Assembly: GCA_937996535.1 (NCBI GenBank)
Contig: CALKVF010000032.1
Coordinates: forward strand, 1 to 22,632
Length of the DNA: 22,632 nt
DNA from: an uncultured Novosphingobium sp.
Lineage (GTDB): Bacteria; Pseudomonadota; Alphaproteobacteria; Sphingomonadales; Sphingomonadaceae
Direction: 5' to 3'
The position numbers and the translations under genes were made by a program. This document shows, piece after piece, positions 6,846 to 13,567 of this stretch (position 1 is its first letter; each line of letters begins with the position of its first letter). The notes beneath the pieces were generated by a model. It was not told the origin of the DNA and did not search any database. It was given only the letters and a program-made list of their open reading frames with translations.

Positions 6846-7385
6846 GCACCCCCACCCCGGCGCATGATGACGCCCCCCGTCAAGAGCGGGCCGCGCTTTA
6901 ACCAATATATCACCGTCGATAAGGTCCGCGTGATCGACGAGGCCGGTGAGAATGTCGGCGTCATGTATACCCGCGAAGCGATCGAGCAGGCCGCCGAAGT
7001 CGGCCTTGATCTCGTGGAAGTTTCGCCCAACGCCGATCCGCCGGTGTGCAAGTTCCTCGATGTCGGCAAGTTCCGCTACGAAGCGCAGAAGAAGGCCAAC
7101 CTCGCCCGCAAGTCGCAGAAGACGCAGGAGATCAAGGAGATCAAGATGCGTCCGAACATCGACGACCACGACTATGACGTGAAGATGCGCGCGATGAACA
7201 AGTTCATTGGCGAAGGTGACAAGGTGAAGGTCACTCTGCGCTTCCGCGGGCGCGAACTTTCGCACCAGCAGCTGGGGATGAACCTGCTGAAGCGCGTGCA
7301 GGAAGACATTGCCGAAGTGGCCAAGGTCGAAGCCTATCCGCGCATGGAAGGCCGCCAGATGCTGATGGTGATGGCGCCGAAGTAA
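6843..7385 (+). CDS. infC: translation initiation factor IF-3, probable ATA start
   Basis: IF-3 binds the 30S subunit, keeps it apart from 50S and checks the start codon-initiator tRNA pairing. From the ATA at 6843 the product is 180 residues; from the first ATG (6864) it is 173. The N-terminal domain shows GPRFNQYITVDKVRVIDE, GVMYTREAIEQAAEVGLDLVEV and NADPPVCKFLDVGKFRYE. A lysine-rich linker (KKANLARKSQKTQEIKEIK) leads to the C-terminal domain with MRPNIDDHDYDVKM, GDKVKVTLRFRGRE and the closing RMEGRQMLMVMAPK. The start is chosen from Shine-Dalgarno spacing (see the site at 6829-6845). rpmI and rplT, which follow infC in many bacteria, are absent; infC stands alone and ends in a strong hairpin. 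Identity is certain; the ATA start is inferred. Confidence 0.93.
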   Translation: MAPPPRRMMTPPVKSGPRFNQYITVDKVRVIDEAGENVGVMYTREAIEQAAEVGLDLVEVSPNADPPVCKFLDVGKFRYEAQKKANLARKSQKTQEIKEIKMRPNIDDHDYDVKMRAMNKFIGEGDKVKVTLRFRGRELSHQQLGMNLLKRVQEDIAEVAKVEAYPRMEGRQMLMVMAPK

Positions 7386-7410
7386 GCGCTGCTGTCAGCT
7401 ATTGAATCGC

Positions 7411-7442
7411 AAACAGGGCGCGCCGCAAGGTGCGCCCTGTTT
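7411..7442. terminator. transcription terminator between infC and the J-domain gene
   Basis: AAACAGGGCGC at 7411-7421 pairs perfectly with GCGCCCTGTTT at 7432-7442. The inner bases GCC and GGT extend the stem to 14 pairs (one G-T) closed by a GCAA tetraloop at 7425-7428. The A-rich 5' edge and T-rich 3' edge (TGTTTCGTTT) allow it to work in both directions. It lies 26 bases after the infC stop and 24 bases from the end of the convergent J-domain gene, so it can serve both. Confidence 0.85.
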
Positions 7443-7465
7443 CGTTTGGGATCAGGCGGTCGGGA

Positions 7466-7999
7466 CTAGCCGCGCCATTCGCGGCGTTCCTCGGCCGCGC
7501 GCAGCACTTCATAGGCCAGTTGCAGCGCCTGGAATGCCTTGGCGGCTTCCTCGTCGCCCGGGCGCACATCGGGGTGCACGGCCTTGGCCTTGGTCCGCCA
7601 GGCCTTTTTCACCGCATCGAAATCGGCATCGCTTTCCAGCTCCAACAGTTCGAGCGCGCGCAGTTCGTCGCGGCTGCGGCTGCCATCGCCGCTGGTGGCC
7701 CAGCCATAGTGGGCGGATTCGCTGTAGCCCGAATGGGTCTGGCGTTCGGCGCTTTCGCGGCTCGCAGCCTCTTCGGCGTCGAGCCCGGCGAAATAGTCCC
7801 AGCCGGCGTTGTATTCGGCGGCGTGGCGCTGGCAGAACATCCAGCGGTCAGGGCTATTTGGGCTCTTGGGCGCGGGACAATTGCCCGGTTCGGTGCAGCC
7901 GTGGCGATCGCACAGACGAATCTTCGCCGCCTCGCGCGCGCCTTCATAGCCGCGCCAGCGGGGAAAGCCCCAGTCATTGGATCCTCGTGCGCGGCTCAT
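7466..7999 (-). CDS. J-domain protein with N-terminal cysteine cluster
   Basis: This 177-residue protein has a C-terminal J domain (about 112-172) with the HPD tripeptide at 142-144 in KAVHPDVRPGDEEAAKAFQA, so it should stimulate a DnaK-type ATPase. The N-terminal part is not DnaJ-like: it has C30, C35, C41 and C56 plus H59 in the context LCDRHGCTEPGNCPAPKSP and MFCQRHAAEYNAGWDYF, plausibly a zinc site. J proteins of this layout are widespread in alphaproteobacteria; their specific client is unknown to me. There is no signal peptide. The start at 7999 (MSRARG) is preferred over the longer frame to 8035, which would run through the hairpin behind pal. It follows pal on the same strand after 58 bases and may lie outside the tol-pal transcript because of that hairpin. 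Confidence 0.85.
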   Translation of the reverse strand: MSRARGSNDWGFPRWRGYEGAREAAKIRLCDRHGCTEPGNCPAPKSPNSPDRWMFCQRHAAEYNAGWDYFAGLDAEEAASRESAERQTHSGYSESAHYGWATSGDGSRSRDELRALELLELESDADFDAVKKAWRTKAKAVHPDVRPGDEEAAKAFQALQLAYEVLRAAEERREWRG

Positions 8000-8018
8000 G
8001 CCCGGGCGATAGGCGCAA

Positions 8019-8047
8019 GCGCGGCGGGCACGCAAGTCCCGCCGCGC
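8019..8047 (-). terminator. GC-rich hairpin after pal
   Basis: GCGCGGCGGG at 8019-8028 pairs perfectly with CCCGCCGCGC at 8038-8047 around a 9-base loop. It sits 10 bases past the pal stop and before the J-domain gene. On the minus strand the sequence after the stem lacks a real T tract, so it may be a partial terminator or an mRNA 3'-end stabiliser rather than a full stop. Confidence 0.5.
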
Positions 8048-8057
8048 ATTGCCATCC

Positions 8058-8582
8058 TCAGTCGATCGTGACCGTTACCGCGCGGCGGTTCTTGGCCCAC
8101 GAGGCCTCGTCCGAACCGAGCGCGACCGGACGGTCCTTGCCATAGGTCACGGTGGCCAGCCGCGCGGCATCGACGCCGAGGCTGACCAGGTAGTTCTTGG
8201 CCGCATTGGCGCGGCGTTCGCCCAGCGCCAGGTTGTATTCGCGGGTGCCGCGTTCGTCGGCATGGCCTTCGATCGTGGCGCGCTTGGCCGGATACTTGGC
8301 CAGCCAGGCGGCCTGGGCCTGCAGCGCGGTCTGATCGGCCTGGTCGATGTTCGACTTGTCGGTATCGAAATAGACCGTGTCCTGGCCCATCAGCTGGGCG
8401 GCGAAATCGGCCTGGCTGCCGGGAACCGGGCCCTGCGGCGCGGCTGGCGCGGCGGTTTCGGTCGACACCTGAGCGCCCGGATCAGGCGGCAGCTGCTTGG
8501 GCGCCTTGGTGGCGCAGGCCGCAAGCGCGAGGCTGCCGGTCAGGATCATGGCAATGGTCTTGACGCTGGGGGTGGAACGCAT
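8058..8582 (-). CDS. pal: peptidoglycan-associated lipoprotein Pal
   Basis: Pal is the outer-membrane lipoprotein of the Tol-Pal system; its OmpA-like domain binds peptidoglycan and TolB. The 174-residue precursor has a lipoprotein signal peptide ending LALAAC, with the lipidated cysteine at C23. A proline/alanine-rich spacer follows, then an OmpA-like domain from about residue 68: VYFDTDKSNIDQADQTAL, TIEGHADERGTREYNLALGE, RRANAAKNYLVSLGV and WAKNRRAVTVTI. The start at 8582 (MRSTPS) is favoured over the upstream in-frame ATG at 8597, because AAGGAG lies at correct distance from 8582 and overlaps the earlier ATG. It is the last gene of the ybgC-tolQRAB-pal run, 82 bases after tolB. No cpoB/ybgF follows, unlike in many proteobacteria. 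Confidence 0.97.
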   Translation of the reverse strand: MRSTPSVKTIAMILTGSLALAACATKAPKQLPPDPGAQVSTETAAPAAPQGPVPGSQADFAAQLMGQDTVYFDTDKSNIDQADQTALQAQAAWLAKYPAKRATIEGHADERGTREYNLALGERRANAAKNYLVSLGVDAARLATVTYGKDRPVALGSDEASWAKNRRAVTVTID

Positions 8583-8664
8583 GGGAATCTCCTTCATTCG
8601 GTATAGGGTCGGTCAAGTAGGGCCGGGCGTCAATGCCCGATCAGGCCTAATCGGTAGCCGTATC

Positions 8665-10038
8665 TCAGGGGCGCAGCGGTCCCCATGCGGGGTCAGAGCC
8701 ATCGACCGGGGTGTCGAGCTTGCGCTCGTTGCGCCCGGTCAGGTCGACCTGCCAGATCGCGGTCTTGCCGCTGGTCCCGCGGGTGGTGCGGAAGAACTGG
8801 ATGACCCGGCCGTTGGGGGCCCAGGTCGGGGCCTCGTCCTGCCAGTTGTCGGTCAGGTAGTGCATCGACCCGCCCGAGGGATCCATTACCGCGATGCGGA
8901 AATTGCCGGCGATGTGAGTGAAGGCGATCTGATCGCCGCGCGGGCTCCATTCGGGCGTCGCGGCGCGGCCGCCGAAGAAGCTGATGCGCTGCTGGCCCGA
9001 TCCATCGGCGTTCATCACATAGACCTGCTGGCTGCCCGAACGGTCGCTTTCGAACACGATCCGGTTGCCATCGGGGGAGAAGCTGCCGCCTATGTCGATC
9101 CCGGGGGAATCGGTCAGCTTGACCGCGCTGCCGCCGGACGAGGGCATCTTGTAGATGTCGGTATTGCCGCCAATCGCCATCGAATAGAGGATCCACTTGC
9201 CATCGGGCGACCAGCGCGGCGCGAACAGCGGATAGTTCGATTGCAGCAACAGGCGCTGGCTGTTCGTCTCAAGGTTGTAGACGTAGATCCGCGGGCTGCC
9301 GTTGTAGTAGCTGAGATACAGGATCGACTTGTAGTCGGGCGAATAGCGCGGGGTCATCGCGGTGGCCTGGCCGGTGGTCAGGTAGCGGTGGTTGGCCCCG
9401 TCCGAATCCATGATCGCCAACCGCTTCATGCGGTGGTCCTTGGGCCCGGTTTCGGCGATGTAGGCGATCCGGCTGTCGAAGAACGGGTTCTCGCCCGAGA
9501 GCCGCGAATAGACCATGTCGGCGCACTTGTGCGCGGCGCGGCGCCACTCGCCCGGGGCGACCGTCCAGCCGGCCTTGCCCAGCTGCTGGCCCAGCGCCAC
9601 GTCGTAGAGATAGCACCCCACCGTGACCTGTCCGTTCGCCTCGCCCCGGACATAACCCTGAACCAGCATGTCGGCCTTGCGCGCGCTCCAGCTGCCATAG
9701 TCAGGGGCCTGGATCTGGCCGAGCGCGGGGCGCGGCAGGCTGGCCGGGCCGGTCGGCTTGAACAGCCCGTTGTTCTGGAGATCGGCGGTGATCACCTGAG
9801 CCAGGCTGAAGCCCAGCTGCGCGGTTGAACCGGCGCTGGTCTGGGTGGCGACATCGGCATTGGTGGCAAAGGCCGGGATCGCGATGCCAAGGTTCTGCCA
9901 GTCGCTATCGTCGGAGACGGTGACGTCGATGCCGGGGCCGTCGCTGGCGGCCGGAGCAGGCGCGGCGGGCGCAGCGCTTTGGGCCAGCGCGGGGGCGGCC
10001 AGCAGCGCAGATAGCAAGAGGCCAAGAGCCGGTTTCAT
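8665..10038 (-). CDS. tolB: Tol-Pal system periplasmic beta-propeller protein TolB
   Basis: TolB is a periplasmic protein that links Pal to the TolQRA motor. The 457-residue precursor begins with a classic signal peptide (MKPALGLLLSALLAAPALA, cleaved before Gln-Ser). An N-terminal alpha/beta domain (about 35-180) contains LGFSLAQVITADLQNNGLF. A C-terminal beta-propeller follows, built of repeated blades such as ATPEWSPRGDQIAFTH, GSFSPDGNRIVFESDRSG and APRWSPDGKWILYSM. Two starts are possible. The ATG at 10053 overlaps the tolA stop (ATGA) but has no good Shine-Dalgarno; the ATG at 10038 has GAGGA 8 bases upstream and gives the cleaner signal peptide, so I use it. The length is normal for the family. 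Confidence 0.97.
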   Translation of the reverse strand: MKPALGLLLSALLAAPALAQSAAPAAPAPAASDGPGIDVTVSDDSDWQNLGIAIPAFATNADVATQTSAGSTAQLGFSLAQVITADLQNNGLFKPTGPASLPRPALGQIQAPDYGSWSARKADMLVQGYVRGEANGQVTVGCYLYDVALGQQLGKAGWTVAPGEWRRAAHKCADMVYSRLSGENPFFDSRIAYIAETGPKDHRMKRLAIMDSDGANHRYLTTGQATAMTPRYSPDYKSILYLSYYNGSPRIYVYNLETNSQRLLLQSNYPLFAPRWSPDGKWILYSMAIGGNTDIYKMPSSGGSAVKLTDSPGIDIGGSFSPDGNRIVFESDRSGSQQVYVMNADGSGQQRISFFGGRAATPEWSPRGDQIAFTHIAGNFRIAVMDPSGGSMHYLTDNWQDEAPTWAPNGRVIQFFRTTRGTSGKTAIWQVDLTGRNERKLDTPVDGSDPAWGPLRP

Positions 10039-10049
10039 GGAGGCGATCC

Positions 10050-10880
10050 TCATTGCGAGAGTTTCTTGTCGAAGGTCGAAGTCACGGTCTGCCAGTAGGG
10101 ATAGAGATCCGGCGGCAGGATGAACGGCTGGGCCAGCTTGATCGCGCGCGCCGCCTGTTCAAAATGGCGGCGGGTCTGGGCGGCATTGGCCGGGGTCTGG
10201 CCGGTTTGGCTGACCATCGCCGGCTCGCCGATCAAGCGACCGTTCTGGCTCAGCCGGAAGCGCACCACCGTAACCAGCTTTTCGGCATCGATCCCTTGCG
10301 GAGCGACCCAGTGCGGCTTGAGCTGACGGAAGATCGCCGAGCGCAGCGCGCTTTGCTGCTGCGGGCCAAAGGCGGCGGCAGGTGGGTTCGCCGCCGGGCT
10401 TTTGCCCTGCGCGCCGGGCACGCCCTTGGCGAAGGCTTGATCGAAGCTTGAGGCTCCGGCCTTGGCGGGGGGCTTGGTGGCGGGTTGGGCGGCTGCCTGC
10501 TTGGCGGCAGGCGCGGGCTTGGCCGCTGGCTTGGCCGGGACTGCCGGAGCCTTGGGCGCAATCGCCGGTTTTTGCGGTGCCGGCTGCGGCGGGGCGGGCT
10601 TGGCTGGGGCGGGCGGGGCCGGCTCGACCTTGGCCGCCGGTTCGGGGCTGGGGGCGGCCTCGCCCAGTTCCGGCCCCTTGTCGGGCGCGGCTTCGGGGGC
10701 GGGATTGAGCGCCGTTGCGGTGAGGCCCACCGTGTCGCTCAGGGTCACGGTCATCCGCTCGGGCGGGGGCAGCGGGGCGGCGGGCTTTTGCCACGCCAGC
10801 CACGCAAACAGCGCAACGTGCGCGGCGATCGCCACGAACAGGCCGATGCGTTCCTCGTTGCGGAAGGCGGACACGCTCAT
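10050..10880 (-). CDS. tolA: TolA, inner-membrane energy-transducing protein of the Tol-Pal system
   Basis: TolA spans the periplasm and transmits proton-motive force from TolQR to TolB-Pal. In this 276-residue protein a single membrane helix lies at about 12-30 (IGLFVAIAAHVALFAWLAW). It is followed by a long Ala/Pro/Lys-rich linker (about 33-150), likely extended through the periplasm, and a C-terminal TolA/TonB-like domain (about 170-276) with SALRSAIFRQLKPHWVAP and VVRFRLSQNGRLIG. The linker is proline-rich (PAPPAPAKPAPPQPA) rather than the long helical KA repeat of enterobacterial TolA, which is common in alphaproteobacteria. Low overall conservation makes the position between tolR and tolB the best evidence. 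tolR ends 9 bases upstream; the stop overlaps the longer start of tolB. Confidence 0.92.
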   Translation of the reverse strand: MSVSAFRNEERIGLFVAIAAHVALFAWLAWQKPAAPLPPPERMTVTLSDTVGLTATALNPAPEAAPDKGPELGEAAPSPEPAAKVEPAPPAPAKPAPPQPAPQKPAIAPKAPAVPAKPAAKPAPAAKQAAAQPATKPPAKAGASSFDQAFAKGVPGAQGKSPAANPPAAAFGPQQQSALRSAIFRQLKPHWVAPQGIDAEKLVTVVRFRLSQNGRLIGEPAMVSQTGQTPANAAQTRRHFEQAARAIKLAQPFILPPDLYPYWQTVTSTFDKKLSQ

Positions 10881-10889
10881 CGTCTCGGG

Positions 10890-11330
<441 letters not shown>

Positions 11331-11331
11331 G

Positions 11332-12036
11332 TTACTGGGCCTCCAGCTCGCGGCTGAGCGATGCGTGGAAGCGATCGGCAAAGCGCTGCAGGCGGGCTTC
11401 GAGCTGGTCCACCCGGTGCGAGAAGCGGTTGTAGGCGATCACCGCCGGGATGGCGGCGAACAGCCCGATGGCGGTGGCGAAGAGAGCTTCGGAAATCCCC
11501 GGCGCAACCACCGCGAGCGAGGAATTCTGCTGCTGTCCGATCTGGAAGAAGCTGTTCATGATCCCCCAGACGGTCCCGAACAGCCCGACGAACGGCGCGA
11601 CCGCGCCAACGGTGGCAAGGAAGTTGAGCCGGTCGGCGAGGCGTTCGCTTTCCTGGGCCACCGCGGTGTCCATCACCGCAGCGATGCGCTGGCGGGTGCC
11701 TTCGCGGTCAAGCTGGCGCCCGGCAGTCGAGCGGCGCCATTCGCCGATCCCGGCAGCCGCGACGCGGGCCGAGGGGATCGCTGACTTGGCATAGTCGGCC
11801 TGGAAGCTGTCGATGTCCTCGGCCTTCCAGAAATCACGTTCATAGGCATCGCAGCGCTTGCGGATCGAGGCATGGCGCAGGCTGAACGATACCACGATCA
11901 TCCACACCCAGACGCTGGCCAGCATCAGCCCAGCCATCACCACCTGCACGACCACGTCGGCATCGCGGAACAGTTTGACCGGATTGAGGTGGGTGGGCGC
12001 ATCGGCAGCGGCGGCAAGCAGGGCAAGGGTGGTCAT
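11332..12036 (-). CDS. tolQ: TolQ, MotA/TolQ/ExbB proton channel family protein
   Basis: TolQ forms the proton channel with TolR in the inner membrane. The 234-residue protein has three membrane helices at about 28-50 (VVVQVVMAGLMLASVWVWMI), 138-162 (NFLATVGAVAPFVGLFGTVW) and 182-203 (SEALFATAIGLFAAIPAVIA). A large cytoplasmic segment between helices 1 and 2 carries charged residues (AYERDFWKAEDIDSF). The GLFGTVWGIM and EALFATAIGLFAAIPAV blocks are diagnostic of the family. Its ATG at 12036 overlaps the stop of ybgC (ATGA), and its TAA lies 1 base before tolR, so ybgC, tolQ and tolR look translationally coupled. Confidence 0.97.
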   Translation of the reverse strand: MTTLALLAAAADAPTHLNPVKLFRDADVVVQVVMAGLMLASVWVWMIVVSFSLRHASIRKRCDAYERDFWKAEDIDSFQADYAKSAIPSARVAAAGIGEWRRSTAGRQLDREGTRQRIAAVMDTAVAQESERLADRLNFLATVGAVAPFVGLFGTVWGIMNSFFQIGQQQNSSLAVVAPGISEALFATAIGLFAAIPAVIAYNRFSHRVDQLEARLQRFADRFHASLSRELEAQ

Positions 12037-12491
12037 TGGGTGCTTTCGTCAAGGATCTGGGCAAAGGCTTGGCGCCACGCGGCGGGCATCCGGCGGGGCC
12101 GGCCATCGGGGGCGACAAAGCCGACGCGGAACTGGGCTTCGGATAGCAGCGCGCCGTCTTCGCGGAAGGCTTTCTGGTGCATCCGGCAACTGGCTGCGCC
12201 CAATTCGGTGCAGGCAGTTTCGATCCTGACGCCATCATCGAGCCGCGCGGGCACGAGATAGCGGATCGACAGGTCGGCCACGGCAAAGGCGCCTTCGCCC
12301 GCTTCGTTGGCGGCGCGCTGGTCGATCCCCAGCAGCCGCACGAAATCCGAGCGGGCGCGTTCGAACCAGCGCAGGTAATTGGCGTGATAGACCACGCCCG
12401 ACAGGTCGGTGTCCTCGAAATAGGCGCGCACCGCGAACCGGTGCAGCTTGCCATCGATCAGGCCGGAAGGAAGGGCGGGGTAAGACGTCAT
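12033..12491 (-). CDS. ybgC: YbgC family acyl-CoA thioesterase (tol-pal associated)
   Basis: This 152-residue hotdog-fold protein has the YbgC/4-hydroxybenzoyl-CoA thioesterase active-site stretch: AYFEDTDLSGVVYHANYLRW with D27-T-D29 and H36, followed by FERARSDFVRLLG. YbgC enzymes hydrolyse acyl-CoA or interact with acyl carrier protein in phospholipid metabolism and are the usual first gene of tol-pal operons, as here. There is no signal peptide, so it is cytoplasmic. The ATG at 12491 is chosen; an in-frame TTG lies three codons upstream at 12500, and neither has a good Shine-Dalgarno. The stop overlaps the tolQ start by 4 bases. It is preceded, 48 bases away, by the HIT-family gene on the same strand, so the operon may begin further upstream. 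Confidence 0.93.
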   Translation of the reverse strand: MTSYPALPSGLIDGKLHRFAVRAYFEDTDLSGVVYHANYLRWFERARSDFVRLLGIDQRAANEAGEGAFAVADLSIRYLVPARLDDGVRIETACTELGAASCRMHQKAFREDGALLSEAQFRVGFVAPDGRPRRMPAAWRQAFAQILDESTQ

Positions 12492-12539
12492 GCCGGCCAA
12501 GGCTTTAGCCGGGGCGCGACTCGCAGGGCAAGCGCGTTG

Positions 12540-12923
12540 TCAGTCCATCCGTGCCAGCATCGGGCCGAGTGGACGCCCGGCGAAGACATGGACGTGAAGA
12601 TGCGGCACTTCCTGGTGGCCGTGCTGGCCGATATTGGCGAGCAGGCGGTAGCCGGGCTCGACCAGCCCGGCCTCACGCGCGACCGCGCCGACCGCGCGGA
12701 CGAAGCCGGCGATATCCTCGGCCGGGGCGCGGGCCGAAAAGTCGTCCCAGCTGACATAGGCGCCCTTGGGGATCACCAGCACGTGCAGCGGAGCCTGCGG
12801 GTTGATGTCGTGGAAGGCCAGCGCCCAATTGTCCTCGTAGACCTTCTTGCACGGGATTTCGCCGCGCAGGATCTTCGCGAAGATGTTCTGGTCATCATAG
12901 GGCAGGCGCGGATCGATCGGCAT
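12540..12923 (-). CDS. HIT-family nucleotide hydrolase/transferase (HinT-like)
   Basis: This 127-residue histidine-triad protein has the catalytic HLHVHVF motif (H108-x-H110-x-H112) preceded by QHGHQEVP, and N-terminal PYDDQNIFAKILRGEIPCKKVYEDNW typical of HinT. Proteins of this group hydrolyse adenosine phosphoramidates such as AMP-lysine or aminoacyl-AMP; the physiological substrate is usually unknown. It is cytoplasmic, with no signal peptide. The start at 12923 (MPIDPRLPYDD) is 4 bases after the hisE stop, so the gene is probably translated from the his transcript. The longer frame to 13022 would overlap hisE with unlike-family sequence. A link with histidine synthesis is possible by context only. 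Confidence 0.93.
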   Translation of the reverse strand: MPIDPRLPYDDQNIFAKILRGEIPCKKVYEDNWALAFHDINPQAPLHVLVIPKGAYVSWDDFSARAPAEDIAGFVRAVGAVAREAGLVEPGYRLLANIGQHGHQEVPHLHVHVFAGRPLGPMLARMD

Positions 12924-12927
12924 CGGC

Positions 12928-13263
12928 TTACTGGCTCCGGCTGGCTTTTTCGGCGATCCCGCTGACGCCTTCGCGGCGGTCGAGTTCGGCGAGCACTTCG
13001 GCAAGGTCCACGCCCTTGGCATCGAGCAGGACCATCAGGTGAAAGATCGTGTCGGCGGCTTCCCCGACCAGTTCCTCGCGGCTGCCCGACAGCGCGGCGA
13101 TCACGGTTTCAACCGCTTCCTCGCCCAGCTTGCGGGCGATCACGGGCACTCCGCGCGCGTGGAGCTTGGCCACCCAGCTGGTTGCCGGATCGGCATTGCG
13201 GCGCGCCGCGATCGTGGCGGCGAGGCGGGAGAGGGTGTCGTTGCCTTCCATGGGCATGGCCAT
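12928..13263 (-). CDS. hisE: phosphoribosyl-ATP pyrophosphatase HisE
   Basis: HisE removes pyrophosphate from phosphoribosyl-ATP in the second step of histidine synthesis. The 111-residue protein has the MazG-like all-alpha fold signature: KLGEEAVETVIAAL with metal-binding glutamates, then ELVGEAADTIFHLMVLLDAK. It is a stand-alone enzyme, not fused to the HisI cyclohydrolase. The start is ambiguous: ATGs occur at 13263, 13257 and 13251, within MAMPME. No Shine-Dalgarno precedes any of them; instead a 16-base perfect GC palindrome sits directly upstream. I use 13263. The gene follows the PEP-CTERM gene and leads into the HIT gene after 4 bases. Confidence 0.95.
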   Translation of the reverse strand: MAMPMEGNDTLSRLAATIAARRNADPATSWVAKLHARGVPVIARKLGEEAVETVIAALSGSREELVGEAADTIFHLMVLLDAKGVDLAEVLAELDRREGVSGIAEKASRSQ

Positions 13264-13264
13264 G

Positions 13265-13280
13265 CGGCGCGGCCGCGCCG
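13265..13280. promoter_or_regulatory. 16-bp perfect GC palindrome directly upstream of hisE
   Basis: CGGCGCGGCCGCGCCG at 13265-13280 is fully self-complementary and ends one base before the first candidate hisE start codon at 13263. It occupies the position where a Shine-Dalgarno would be expected. It could form a hairpin with a very small loop, act as a protein site, or be a chance product of high GC content. Confidence 0.4.
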
Positions 13281-13295
13281 AGGTCAAGCCGCGTA

Positions 13296-13523
13296 TCAGT
13301 CCTCGGGCCGGCGGCGCGCGGCATAGCGCCCGATCACCAGCCCAGCGATCCCGATGCCCAGCAGCGTGAGATCAGAGGGTTCGGGCACCTGCACACCGCC
13401 CTGGGCCAGCGCCGGCGTGGCCGCAGCGAGGCACGCCGCGCCAAGCGCGAGGCAAAACAGGGCGGGGCGGCGAATCTCCATGAGGCTGGCCTGCGCCGCG
13501 GCGCGGTAACAGGCAACCGGCAT
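13296..13523 (-). CDS. very short PEP-CTERM sorting domain protein inside the his cluster
   Basis: This protein of about 75 residues (61 if translation begins at the ATG at 13481, MEIRR) has two recognisable parts. A signal peptide, PALFCLALGAACLAAATPALA, is likely cleaved before QGG. A C-terminal PEP-CTERM tripartite signal follows: VPEP, then the hydrophobic stretch LTLLGIGIAGLVIG, then the basic end RYAARRRPED. In PEP-CTERM systems an exosortase cuts at the PEP motif. Only about six residues (QGGVQV) lie between the two signals, so almost no mature protein would remain. The start at 13523 is favoured by AAGGG six to seven bases upstream; the 13481 start gives a more typical signal peptide but lacks a ribosome site. 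It lies between hisF and hisE on the same strand. Its function is unknown. Confidence 0.75.
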   Translation of the reverse strand: MPVACYRAAAQASLMEIRRPALFCLALGAACLAAATPALAQGGVQVPEPSDLTLLGIGIAGLVIGRYAARRRPED

Positions 13524-13567
13524 GATTTGCCCTTGTCCCGGGGCGGGACGGGCCAAGTTCGGCGGGT

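Noticed and set aside
6864..6869. Tandem ATG ATG as the infC start
   Set aside because: No Shine-Dalgarno lies at usable distance and the upstream C-rich stretch is in frame and coding-like. The ATA at 6843 fits better, although these ATGs cannot be fully excluded.
8624..8639. CGGGC/GCCCG hairpin between tolB and pal
   Set aside because: A 5-bp stem without a T tract is too weak to call as a terminator or attenuator.
8497..9828. 443-codon + frame opposite tolB and pal
   Set aside because: It spans parts of two certain genes on the other strand and has no motif or ribosome site.
12493..12512. CCGGC/GCCGG hairpin between the HIT gene and ybgC as a terminator
   Set aside because: The stem is only 5 bp with a 10-base loop and no T tract, well within chance for this GC content.
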